Below, one piece after another: positions 47,026 through 58,900 of a stretch of DNA of 64,000 nucleotides. The notes below the pieces were generated by a model. The model did no database searches. It saw only the letters and a list, made by a program, of their open reading frames with translations, and had not been told where the DNA came from. Numbering within the stretch: position 1 is the first letter of the stretch; each line of letters begins with the position of its first letter. This DNA is from Bromus sterilis (taxonomy: Eukaryota > Streptophyta > Magnoliopsida > Poales > Poaceae), in assembly GCA_950022295.1 (NCBI GenBank), contig OX465601.1:119943501-120007500 (forward strand), written 5' to 3'. Both the position numbers and the translations under genes were made by a program.

Positions 47026-48285
47026 TGTCCGAACCCCAACTTGGGTAAGTTCTAGGGTTTGAGTTCCATTGCATCATGCAAAAATTTCAAAATAAAATCA
47101 AATGGTCAGACAAAAATTGCTTCCAAAAATTCCTCTGGTATTTTTGAAAAGTCTTAAAAATATGCATGATCACATATAAAGTGAAGTGGGTCCCACTTCA
47201 TGCACCAATATTTCTCAAAAATTACAAACAGGGCTTGGAAATTAAATAATACCCCTATTTGATTTGAAATTCAAATTATTTGAATTTCAAAAATCTCCAA
47301 AACTTGGGAGTTGCTAGTTATATGTCACATAAGTCCAATTTAAAGTTTTGGGATTTTTTAAAATGTTTTGGTATTTGTTTTATCAAAACAGAACAAATTG
47401 CAGAAAAGAAAAAAAAGAAAGAAACAGAGGAAAAATAAAAAGAAAACCCTCAGCCCACACCGCTAAGGCCTCGGGCCCAACTAGCCAAATCCCATCCCAA
47501 GCCCACCTGGGGCTTGTCTTCTTCCTCCCTCGCTTCCAAGCACCTCGGTGGCGAGCCGGGCGCCGTGGACGCCACCGAGGGCCTTCTAGGCCTCCCCTTC
47601 CCCCCTCCTGGCGCCAGGACATCGCCCAGAACACCCCGCGCCACCTCCCCCTTCTCCTGCTAGCTCTCCCTCTCCGTCCTCGCCATTTTCGAGCAAGACC
47701 CGAAGCGAGCCGGAGCGCGCCGCCGAGAAACGCGTGGCCACCAGCCACCATCCGGCAAGCTAGCCTATCCAGGAGGTTCCTCGTCGACAGCTTCGTTAGC
47801 CTGCGCCACCAATTCGAGTCGGAGCACCACAGGAACGCCGCCCGCTTCAACGACTTGCCGCGGCCGCCATTGACTCCGGCGACGAATTCTGGCAGCGCCA
47901 CTGCATCTCTGGCCTCGCCGCCCTCTTCAACCTCATCGGGGTAAGCTCCTCATGTTGTTTCCCCTTCGCACGCTCCTCCTCGAGCCCTGGCGACGTTTTC
48001 CACCGGGACAGCGCCACGGCCGCCGCGCCCAGCCGTCCCCGGCGTGCTCCCCGGCCTTGACATGGCCCCCCAATGGCATGGCTAGACGCGGGAGAGCACG
48101 GGGCGTCTCCCCAACAAAACCCCGACGCCTCCCGTGGCCATTTGGGCCATTCCGGCGAGCCCTCCGCCGTCAGCCTAGTTCACCGGCGGCGTGATGACGT
48201 GGCCCGTCATTAGCCCTAAACTAATTAGGCCACTAACCACTAACAAAGACCGACAGGTGGGTCCCCCTAGCTAACTAACCCTCTA

Positions 48286-48305
48286 TTAGTTTAAACTAAT
48301 AGGGA
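48286..48305. other. Palindrome in U3 (X copy)
   Basis: Perfect 20-bp palindrome, arms CTATTAGTTT and AAACTAATAG. The Y copy at 23821-23844 has other arms. Confidence 0.55.
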
Positions 48306-49010
48306 ATTAACCCACTGTGGCTGACAAGCCTGGCCCACATGTCAGCCCCCCTGCTGATGTCATGCTGAGGTCAGGATGATGCAATAAAAGAATTTCCAGA
48401 ATTAAAATAATTCCAGAGAAATTACAGAAATTTTAGAAAATAGCTAAAACTTCATAAATTCATAGTAAATTCATTTGAACTCCAAATTTAACATATAATA
48501 TATGAAAAATTATCAGTAGAAAATGCTCTACCCAAATATCCAACTTTCAACGTTGTTTAAGATGATCTTAAATTGGGACCAGTAGCTTTTGCTATTTGGT
48601 TTAATTGGAATTAATTCAAATTTAATTCAAATGCTATTCCAATTTGAACCATTGCAATGCAAACCATTACACTTGAACATCCGAGGCATATCATACACAT
48701 GTAAAGATGGTTTACAAAGGAAAACAATAGCAATTGCAACTTGGCTAATTTGAACAACATATGGAGTTTGAATTTGCATTTCAAATGCAATACTCTTCAT
48801 TTAAATCGAATGTGCCACAGATCAGTAGCATTCACATCATGGACAACATGGTCATGTGCTTGTGTATTTAAATTCAATGTTGCCCCCCTTTGTTCATGAT
48901 TGTGCCGGTAACAGTGCTTCCGAGACGGTGATCACCCTCGAAGAAGAAGTAGACCACCGTTAAACCCCGTGTATCGTCAGCAAGGCAAGCATAACCCATT
49001 GATCATGTCT

Positions 49011-49018
49011 ATAAAATC
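49011..49018 (+). promoter_or_regulatory. TATA box of the C 5' LTR
   Basis: TATAAAAT in gtcTATAAAATCCCACTTCCC, conserved in the LTRs of A, B and C. Confidence 0.55.
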
Positions 49019-50947
49019 CCACTTCCCTCTCAGCCTCGCTTATGCATGTTTAGGAGATCACCTTGTTATCGATTCTACCGCATAGTTGAACCCATATCCG
49101 ATGCATGACCTATCATCTTGTCACGGTAGTAAGCAAACCACAACCCTAGCTGACATAGGAGTTGATTGATATCATGTGGCCCCTGCAACTTTTACTGCTT
49201 ATTGCATGCTTAGATTTTACAACGAGGATACTTTTGATGTGAGTCGGGATGATAGTAAACATGGTGTTGATGAAAGTGAAACTTTGTTTGTGAATCTACC
49301 CTAATACAAGGTGAACGGACAGAGGCTGTGTAGGAGTACATAGTGGGTTGTCTCGTTGAACACCGCCTTAAGCCCGAGTTCTTGTATGGTAATCCGAGAC
49401 AAAGAGTACAACCACACATTGGGCTCACTGACCCCTCTCGACCTATTAACTCACCCCGATCCAAGTCCAGGAGTCACACCTAGTTCGGGTTTTCCATTCG
49501 GCATATGCATAGAAAGATAAAGGAAATGAAATGTGGCATTCATGGTAGGGCTTGTAGAACATGGCTTGTCAAGCGGAGAACCATCCGTCGAGGTGGGCTT
49601 GTCAGTCGTGCCTACATGATTTGAGTCCTGACTGGAAGCTCGGCCGGAATTCCAGTTGGGTTTGGACTCAGACAGTTGACTCCTTGGACTAGAACGGAGC
49701 TGTGGGCGAAGTGGTGTGGTGAACATCCTCGCTGACACCCCTTGAATTGTGCCGAGACCTAGCGGTAACTGATGTTCATGTGTGTGTAGCGGTACACCCC
49801 TCCAGGGTTAACAAACTATTCGAATAGCCGCGTCCGCGGTCATGGACTACTTGGAAAGTTGTGCTTGATTATTAGACAACTTGAATGGATACTCTAAAAC
49901 TCTCAAGATAAGCGTGAGTGCTATGGCGTGCTTCCTCATGGGGAAGTCGAGCAAGTATCCATAGTGGTGTATTGGTTGGAGACTTGGTAGTGGACTCGTG
50001 TACGCTTCTTACCTCAAGTCTGGTACTCGTAGTACAGGACTAGCCAAGTCAAAGCTGGCACTTCTTCATGATGAAACCCCACCTCCCTTTACCTTGATAC
50101 TTGAGCATGAGTAGTATAGTTCTGATGTAAGTCTTGCTGAGTACGACTTTGTACTCACGTTTTCTTATTCTATGTTTTAGATGGAAACCCAGACCCCGAT
50201 GGAGACACCTTCCTGAAGCTCGACGTTGACTAAGCTAGTATAGTTCCAGACAGCAGTCTGGTCCCTACTGGAAGGGCATGTATGTTGAACAAGGCTTCTC
50301 TAAGCCATTTGTTAAACTTGTCTGTACTCAGACCTAATTTTCTTTCGTTGTTTTATGTAATGATGGATCATAGTCACATGGTCTTTGTGTACTGTATGTG
50401 TAAGTAAATAAAGATATACCTGTTGTGATGAATACCTGTTGTTTACACTAGACATGTATGTTGCGTGTATGATTATAACATGCATGTCTTAGTGTGGGGT
50501 TCGATAGCTTAGTTGTGTTCTTTCCGGCGGTCTTTTATACACCAAGTGGCCCTTAGATGTGCGCATCTTGGGTCATCGCGACGCGATTGCTCGTGACTCT
50601 GTCACGTGGCACACTTTGTTGTATGATTGAGCCCGCCCGAGACCCCGACTAAGTGATCGGGCTGGAGTCTGTTTATGTAAGTGTTATAATTCAGTCGATA
50701 ATATGGTTGAGGCCACTTGTCTATGAGTATGGGATTTCACCACCCATAATCATTTAAACTTGTGAGCGGGCGATGAGGACCCATCTCAGTTGATCATCCG
50801 GCCTGGATGGTATGCCCCTCACGTATGATGCTTTCCGAGAGTGTTCTGTGCTTGGCCTTGTCTGCGTCGACAAGTGGGTACGACTCTCGGCTCTCCATAT
50901 GATTGAGTTGTGACTGGAATTACATACGCATATTCCGGGTCCCGACA

Positions 50948-51419
50948 GACTTGGTATCAGAGCAGGACTGTCTGTAGGATTATTCAACCCTTGGTCGAAG
51001 TCGAGTCTAGCACTCTATAGTTATATAGTTACTTGGGTATAAAGGGAACAACGTAAGGCTTCTTTTACTCCTTACCCTCATCGATCTGAGTTCTGAGTCA
51101 CCCTTATATTTTCTATGGGATGATAGGACTAGGCTCTTTTATGTCTTACTAGAACATCTCGTTGTTTGCTTCTTTGTAGCCGTAGGATTGTTGTGGTCGT
51201 CTAGAGTCATCGTGTTGTTGTGTTCCTTGGGGAAATTCTGTCCAACCTCCTCAAGGTTGTTTCATTTTCCATCCCGGTGTAGCCGTTATGCTGCCCGATT
51301 TATCACGTGTTTCAAAGAATCTTTGCCTTTGCATTACAATCTTTTCCTCCTAAATCATGTCCTCTTCTCTTTGTTTCCACCGCAAAACGTATTCTGATTG
51401 ATGATTTTTATCACACATG
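50948..51419 (+). other. Element C leader and primer-binding site
   Basis: Intact TGGTATCAGAGC at 50952-50963, then non-coding leader with gggtataaaggg. Same content as 59700-59962 inside the C 3' LTR. ORF 51188-51397 is not conserved. Confidence 0.8.
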
Positions 51420-52612
51420 ATGTGAGGTGGAACTCGTAGTGTTGTTTGTCGCAATCAAGACCGTGATCGGAATCGAAGTAATGATGAACCTCCACCACCG
51501 CATTCTGCGGCGGAAATCATGATGGAAGTTGAACGGAATCGACGTGATCAAACACGCCTTCTGGAGCTCATTGAGCAAAATACCGCTCGTCAGCTCAATG
51601 TGGTTGTCAGCATTCAGGATTTCATCCTCCTCAAGCCACCGGTATTTCGATGTTCCTCCGAGCCCCTTGAAGCTGATGATTGGCTCCGTTCCATCGAGCG
51701 TAAGCTTGAGACGGCGCATGTTGCTCCCAATGATCGTGTGATGTTTGTGGTATACTTCCTGGAAGGTGCTTCTGTTGAATGGTGGGAGAACTATGTTGCA
51801 TTGCAACCTGATGGTCACATAGTGACTTGGAAGTAATTCCGTGATTCCTTCCTAGGGTACCACATTCTGGATGAGATGATGGAAAGAAAGAAGGAAGAGT
51901 TTTGCAATCTTACTCAGGGAGATAGGTCCATCCACGAGTATATGACCGAGTTCAACCATATTGCTCGTTATGCCCAAGAGGAGATATCCATTGATGCCAG
52001 GAAGCAAGCAAGGTTCCGCAAGGGACTTAGCCCTGTTATTCGTCATGATCTCAATCTTCATGAGTTTGTCAACTTTGAGGATTTAGTCAATAGATCCTTC
52101 AGAGCTGAGTATGGCAATGAGGTGTTCGAAGAGTCTCGCAAGCATGCTCGTGAGTTTGCTCCATCTTCTAGTTCGCCCCTCAGAAACGCCGGATATGGAT
52201 TCCAACTAGTGCCATTCCTTCACACCTTATTGCAAGGCCATTCTATATGGTGCCTCAACCTCCTCCACCAAACACGAATCCCAACAGCTATGGTAGTGAG
52301 CCTGGCATCCTTGCTCCACCCCGTGACACCAGAGTTTTCTACAAGTGTGGTCAGCCTGGCCACATCGCGCGGAAATGTTCATTGTCGGTGAAAGTTGATC
52401 CTCGTCCAAGGCATAATGCCACCCCACCCAAGTCTTCCAAAGCTAAGTCTTCACAGAAATCAACCTCCAACTCCTTGCAAGAAAAGTCCTTAGCCACTGT
52501 TGGTGGTTGTGTGAACCAAGTCTCAGTTGAGGAAGCTATTGATACTTCTGATGTTGTCCTTGGTACGCTCCCAGTCAATCAAGTTCCCGCCTCCGTTCTT
52601 TGCGATCTATGA
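51420..52612 (+). pseudogene. Element C gag, zinc knuckle and protease start
   Basis: Native start ATG at 51420 is followed at once by TGA (A has TCA). The gag domain is open at 51519-51836 (LEADDWLRSIERKLETAHVA), interrupted by TAA for CAA (TWK-stop), and resumes in frame at 51876 (MMERKKEEFCNLTQGDRSIH). A 1-bp loss near 52177 shifts to the 52247-52612 frame. The zinc knuckle reads FYKCGQPGHIARKC, its first Cys lost. The protease motif is destroyed: the expected DPGA reads D-L-stop-A at 52606-52614. Confidence 0.82.
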
Positions 52613-52627
52613 GCCTCTCATTCATTC

Positions 52628-53101
52628 ATGTCGGAGAGTTATGCACTTCCGCATGACTTCCCCTTTGAAGAAATGTTTTCTCCAATGATTATCCAAACTC
52701 CTGGTTCCAAGTGGCAAACTAATAGAGTAATCCATGGCAATCAAATTGAAATTGAGGGTTTAGTATTCCTTGCTTCTCTTATATCCCTCAAGTCTTCAGA
52801 CATTGATGTCATCCTAGGAATGGATTGGTTATCAAGACAGAATGCTTTCCTTGATTGTAAAGCCAAGTCAGTTAAACTTACCCATCCTTCAGGCCAGACA
52901 ATTGACTACACCTCACCCAGTTCTAGAATCCAGATGCATACTTTGAATGTGCTTCCCCTTCCTGACCTTGAAGATATTCCGGTGGTTCGTGACTTCCCGG
53001 ACGTCTTTCCTAAAGAACTGCCAGGAATGCCTCCTGACAGATGTGTAGAATTCATTGTAGATCTTGCCCCAGGCACCGCCCCAATTTCCAAACGCCCATA
53101 A
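52628..53101 (+). pseudogene. Element C protease C-part and RT linker
   Basis: 157 aa in the same frame after the stop: MSESYALPHDFPFEEMFSPM, DVILGMDWLSRQNAFLDCKA, then the linker to RT (RDFPDVFPKELPGMPPDRCV) ending KRP at the 1-bp deletion shared with B. From 52691 on it is identical to B. Confidence 0.82.
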
Positions 53102-53912
53102 AAATGGCCCCACGTGAGTTAGCTGAGCTTAAAATCCAACTTGAATCTTTGTTGGCAAAAGGCTTCATCCGCCCTAGCTCATCGCCATGGGGTTGCCCCG
53201 TTTTGTTCGTAACGAAGAAAGATGGAACAGAAAGGATGTGCGTAGATTATCGCCCGCTAAATCTAGCGACGATAAAGAACAAGTACCCACTTCCCAGGAT
53301 CAATGATCTTTATGATCAACTTGCTGGATCCTCTATCTTCTCCAAGATGGATTTGAGATTAGGCTATCATCAAATCAAAATCAGAAACGAGGACATTCCA
53401 AAAACGGCATTCAGTACTCGATATGGTCTTTACGAGTTCACCGTCATGTCCTTCGGTTTAACCAATGCCCCTGCTACTTTTTCACGCATGATGAACTCGA
53501 TCTTCATGGAGTATTTGGACAAGTTCGTCGTGGTTTACCTCGATGACATACTTATATACTCGAGGAACGAAGAAGAACATGCCGAGCATCTTAGGCTGGT
53601 ATTGATGAAACTTCGAGAGCATCGCCTTTATGCCAAATTCTCTAACTGTGAATTCTGGCTACCAGAAGTGACCTACTTAGGCCACGTGATTTCTGCAAAA
53701 GGCATTGCTGTCAATCCCGAGAGAGTTCAGGCCGTCCTTGACTGGACTCCACCTGAATCGGTTAAGAAAGTTTGGAGTTTTCTTGGCCTAGCAAGCTATT
53801 GTCGCTGCTTCGTTGAGAACTTCTCCAAAGTTGCAAAGCCTCTGACTGAACTCCTCAAGAAAGATAAGAAATTCGAATGGACCCCCAAGTGCGAGGAAAG
53901 CTTTCAAGAGCT
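52691..53912. repeat. 1222-bp inverted identical tract (C copy); likely inversion breakpoint
   Basis: See 17725-18946. Lengths are equal (1222 bp) and I saw no mismatch inside; mismatches resume immediately outside (52690 t/c, 53913 a/g). Confidence 0.85.
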
Positions 53913-54108
53913 AAAAAGAAGATTGACTTCTGCACCCGTACTTGCGCCTCCAGACACCAAGAAGGATTTCGAGATCTATTGTGATGCTTCACGGCAAGGG
54001 TTAGGATGCATACTTATGCAAGATAGACATGTGGTAGCTTATGCTTCATGCCAGTTGCGTCCACATGAAGAAACTATCCTACCCATGATCTTGAACTCGC
54101 TGCCGTAG
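53041..54108 (+). pseudogene. Element C reverse transcriptase and RNase H start
   Basis: 355 aa with all RT motifs (CVDYRPLNLATIKNKYPLP, KMDLRLGYHQIKI, YLDDILIYS at 53536-53562, TYLGHVIS) and the RNase H start (DFEIYCDASRQGLG, VVAYASCQLRPHEE). A 1-bp loss at gaagaaactatcc (B has gaagagaactatcc) ends it. The first residues are out-of-frame leader sequence from before the shared deletion. Confidence 0.85.
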
Positions 54109-55925
54109 TTTATGCCGTAACAGCTTGGAGACATTACCTCCTTGGTAATCGTTGTGAGATCTATTCCGACCACCAAAGCCTCAAATATATTTTCACCCAG
54201 CCAGATCTTAATCTCAGGCAAAGTCGCTGGATTGAGTTGATAAAATATTATGACTTAAGAATTTCATACACCCCAGGCAAGGCCAATGTCATGGCTGATG
54301 CACTAAGTCGTAAGTCGTATTGTAACAACCTCATGTTACAACAGTATCAACCACTTCTTCATGAGAAATTTTGAAAGCTCAACCTCGAGATTGTTCCTCG
54401 TGGATCTTTTTTCAACTTGGTGGCGAAACCAACCCTTCAGGATCAAATCATAGTTGCCCAAAGGCGTGCACGATGTGTTCGCCGGATCAAGGAGAACATT
54501 GCTAGCGGAGTTGCTAAATGTTTCTCCACAGATAGTAAAGGAACGGTATTCTTTGAAAATCGTTTGGTACTACCTAAGAATAGGGATCTAAGGCAACTCA
54601 TCCTCAAAGAATCCCATGACACAGCCCTCTCAATTCATCCCGGTAGCACAAAAATGTACCGAGATCTACGCCAGAGATTTTGGTGGACTAGGATGAAGAG
54701 AGACATTGCTCGATATGTTGCCGAATGTGATGTTTGTCGTCGCATTAAGGCCGAACACCAAAGACCTGTTGGCACACTTCAACCTTTGCCTATTCCCGAG
54801 TGGAAATGGGACAAAGTGGGTATGGACTTCATCACCGTCTTTCCAAAAACCCAAAAAGGAAATGATGCCATCTTCGTTGTCATTGACCGACTTTCCAAAG
54901 TTGCTCACTTCCTTCCGGTACGCGAGTCTATAACTGCTAGTCAGTTAGAGGACTTGTATGTCTCTAGAATTGTGTCTCTTCATGGTGTTCCTTTGGGAAT
55001 CAATTCTGACCGTGGTAGCCTTTTCACCTCTAGATTCTGGGGAAGCTTTCAGAATGCTATGGGAACTCATCTCTCCTTTAGTACAGCTTTCCATCCTCAG
55101 TCTAGTGGTCAAGTTGAAAGGGTTAACCAAATTCTCGAAGACATGCTTAGAGCTTGTGTTATATCTTTCGGAAAGAATTGGGAGAAGTCTCTTCCATTTG
55201 CCGAATTTGCTTATAACAATAGTTTCCAATCTAGTCTGAACATGGCTCCTTTTGAGCTCCTCTATGGACGACAATGTCGAACACCCCTAAACTGGTCAGA
55301 AACCGGTGAAAGACTATTCTTTGGACCGAATATGATCAAGGAAGCAGAAGAGCTAGTTCGCATTGTTCGTGATCGATTGAAAGCCGCCCAGCCGCGTCAG
55401 AAAAGCTATTATGATCGTCATCATAGGCAAGAAAGCTACAATCTGGATGAGAAGGCTTACCTTCGGGTTACTCCTCTGAAGGGAACCCAACGCTTCGGTA
55501 TCAAAGGTAAGTTGGCCCGACGTTACATCGAACCTTTCCGCATTCTTGCTAAACATGAAGTTGCCTACCAACTTGAACTACCCCCGCACCTTTCCCGAGT
55601 ACATGATGTATTCCATGTGTCACAACTCAGGCGTTGCTTCAAAGACCTCATCCGCGAAGTCGACCATGAAACGCTTGATCTCCAAGATGACCTTTCTTAT
55701 CGAGAGTACCCTATTCGTATTCTTGATTCCGTAGAGCGTGTCACTCGTCGTCAGAAGATCAAGTTCCTCAAAGTGCATTGGTCACATCACTCCGAGAAAG
55801 AAGCAACCTGGGAAAGAGAAGACCGCCTCCGTGCCGAGTACCCCACCTTCCTCCCGACGACTTCTGAATCTCGGGACGAGATTCTTTTGAGTGGGGGCGA
55901 GTTGTCAGAACCCCAACTAGGGTAA
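54109..55925 (+). pseudogene. Element C RNase H end, integrase, GPY/F and chromodomain
   Basis: After the frameshift the RNase H end is readable (HYLLGNRCEIYSDHQSLKY, DALSRKSYCN), with a TGA for CGA near 54373. The rest, 54417-55925, is open for 502 aa: HHCC zinc domain (SIHPGSTKMYRDLRQRFWW, ECDVCRRIKAEHQRP), integrase core with Asp (GMDFITVFP near 54825), Asp (INSDRGSLFTS near 55006) and Glu (GQVERVNQILEDM near 55117), GPY/F-type region with Gly changed to Glu (IEPFRIL), and chromodomain (YPIRILDSVERV, FLKVHWSHHSEKEATWERE). Best-preserved integrase in the window. The stop is inside the 3' LTR. Confidence 0.85.
55866..55902 (+). other. Hairpin and polypurine tract of C
   Basis: GAATCTCG-GGA-CGAGATTC at 55866-55884, then gagtgggggcgagt up to the LTR at 55903. 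Confidence 0.75.
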
Positions 55926-58900
55926 GCACTAGGGTTTGATTGTGCCCTTTGCATCATGTAAAAATTTCAAAAGAAATTGAATTGGGGAAAAAGAAAAGCC
56001 CTAAAGAATTTATTCCAAATGGCCAGACAAAAATTTCTTCCAAAAATTCCTCTCTTATTTTTGAAAAGTCTTATAAATATGCATGATCACATATGAAGTG
56101 AAGTGGGTCCCACTTCATGCACCAAGATTTCTAAAAAATTCCAAACAGGGCTTGGAAATTAAATAATAACCCTATTTGATTTGAAATTCAAATTGTTTGA
56201 ATTTCAAAAGTCACCAAAACTTGTGAGTGGCTAGTGGCATGACCCCTAAGCCCACATAAAGGTTTTGGGGATTTTAAAAAAAGCTTTGATATTTTAATTA
56301 TTGAAGGAAAACAAATTGCAGAAGAAATAAAAAGAAGAGAAAAATAAAAAGGGAAGTACCCCTGGCTTCCAACCCAACTAAACCCCCCCAGGCCCACCAG
56401 CTCGGCCCAGCCCACCCCCCAGTTTGTCTTCTTCCCCAAGCTCCTTGGTGCTAGCCTGGGAGCAAGCCGACGCCACCTCGACGCTGTTGAGGCCCTTCTA
56501 GGCCTCCCCCTACCCTCTCCTGGCGCCACGCAGCAGTCAGAGCACCCCCGCATCCCTTTCCCCTAGCCCCTGGTCATCCTCCCCCTATTCCTTGGCCGTT
56601 CCGCTCGCCGCCCGAAGCCCGCGCCGGAGCGCGCCGCCGCGCCTGCGTGGCCATCGGCCGAGATAGCCCGAGCCTCTAGGTCCAGGCGACGGCCCGTGCT
56701 CGTCTTCGTCTCCCCAAGCGCGGAATCGAGCCCAGAGGACCCGAGGACGTCGCCATCTCCACCGAGTCGCCGCTGGCCGCCGTGGCTTCCTCCGCCGAAT
56801 TCTCCATCGTCGTTGACCCTCCGGCCTCCCCGACCACCTAGACGTGCTCAGGGTGAGCTTCCCCTTCGCCCCAGCCCCTCCGTGCTCCTTCCCTTGCCCC
56901 CAATCGCTATGGACGTCGTGCTACTGCTCCGGCCACCGCGGACCTTGACGTCGGCGAGGCCTCATGCCTCCCTTGAGTGCCTTGCGGGCTCTAGAAGACG
57001 CGGGCGAGCGAGGGCTTCCGTTTGGAACCCCCAGCTCCCGCTCCCGTGCCCTCTGTGCGGGCACTGCCGAGCGCTGAGGTCGCCGTTGGCTAAACGCCGG
57101 TGTGCAGATTAGCTTAGGGCTAATCACACCATTAACCCCCCTAACCTCAATGACAAGTGGGGCTAGGCCCCCTAATAACCCCCTCTATTTAATTAAGCAG
57201 AGGGAATTAACACACTGTGGCTGACAAGCCTGGCCCACATGTGAGCCCCCCCTTTGCGTCAGCATGACACCAACATGGCGCCATAAACTCTTTTCCAGAT
57301 TAAAAAGAAAATCAGAAAATTGCAGAAAAGCATATAAACTTTGGAAATTCATAATTAATTAACCATAACTCCAAATGTGGCATATAATATGTCTAAAATT
57401 ATCAGAAAAATGAAAGGATTATGAATATGCAAGTTGTTTATATGTTTGAACATTTTAAAATGGGTGAACAGTAGCAAACATGCATATGGCATAATTTGAA
57501 TTTGAATTTGAAGTTTGAATTTGCAATCCTTTTGCAATACACTTCAATTAAATTGAATTTGCAACACATCAGCACCATATACATCATGTTCTACAACTTG
57601 ATCATGTTATTGTGCATTGTACATTATATTGATTTCAATGTTTGTGATGTTTGCTCGAATAGAGGTGGAGCCGGAACCGGAGGCCACCCCCTTCGTTGAA
57701 GAACTCGATACTGAACCTCGTCAGCATGGCAAGCAAACCCCATTGATCATGTTATAAAATCCCACTTCCCTCTCAGTCTCGCTTATGCATTGATTAGGAT
57801 GATCACCTTATTATCGATTCTACCGCATAGTTGAACCCATATCCGATGCATGACCCTATCATCTTGTCACAGTAGTAAGCAAACCACAATCCTAACTGAC
57901 ATAGGAGTTGATTGATATCATGTGGCCCCTGCAACTGTTACTTCTTATTGCATGCTTAGAGTTTACAATGAGGATGCTTTTGTTGTGAGTCGGGATGATA
58001 GTGAACATGGTGTTGATGAAAGTGAAACTATGATGGTGAATCTACCCGAATACAAGGTGAACGATGAGAGGCTGTGTAGGAGTACACAGTGGGTTGTCCC
58101 GTTGAACACCGCCTTAAGCCCGAGTTCTTGTATGGCAATACGAGACAAAGAGTACAACCACACATTGGGCTCACTGACCCCTCTCGACCTGTTAATTCAC
58201 CCCGATCCAAGTCTAGGAGTCACACCTAGTTCGGGTTTTCCATTCGGCATATGCATAGAAAGGTAAAGGAAATGAAATGTGGCATTCATGGTAGGGCTTG
58301 TAGAACATGGCTTGTCAAGCAGAGAACCATACGTCGAGGTGGGCGTGTCAGTCGTGCCTACATGGTTTGAGTCATGACTGGATGCTCGGCCGGAATTCCA
58401 GTTGGGTTTGGAACTCAGACAGTTGATTCCTTGGACTCGAACGGAGCTGTGGGCGAAGTGTTGTGGTGAACATCCTCGCCGGCACCCCTTGAATGGTGAC
58501 GAGACCTAGCGGTAACTGATGGTCATGTGTGTGTAGCGGTACACCCCTGTAGGGTTAATAAACTATTCGAATAGCCGCGTCCGCGGTAATGGACTACTTG
58601 GAAAGCTGTGCTTGATTATTAGACAACTTGAATTCATACTTCAAAAACTCGCAAGATATGCGTGAGTGCTATGGTTTCTCCTCGTGGGGAAGTCGAGGAA
58701 GTAACCATAGTGGTGTATTGGTTGGAGACTTAGTAGTGGACTCGTGTACGCTCCTTACCTCTTTCTGCTATTCGTAGTACAGGACTAGCCAAGTCAAAGA
58801 TGACACTTCTGCATGTCGAAACCCCACCTCCCTTTAACTTGAAACTTGAGCATAAGTAGTATAGGTCTGACGTAAGTCTTGCTGAGTACGACTTTGTACT

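Larger units (their letters stand above)
47026..50947 (+). repeat. Element C 5' LTR, subtype X (3922 bp)
   Basis: Starts tgtccgaaccccaacttggg and ends cgggtcccgaca. Best match is 11813-15730. Contains an ORF at 47348-47944 ending at a splice-donor-like site (GGG-GTAAGC at 47941), the perfect palindrome CTATTAGTTT/AAACTAATAG at 48286-48305, the TATA box 49011-49018 and AATAAA near 50407. Antisense ORFs such as 47383-47901 are not genes. Confidence 0.85.

Noticed and set aside
47383..47901. 172-aa antisense ORF
   Set aside because: Same LTR island in C, opposite strand; no domain. The sense ORF 47348-47944 is kept only as a finding.
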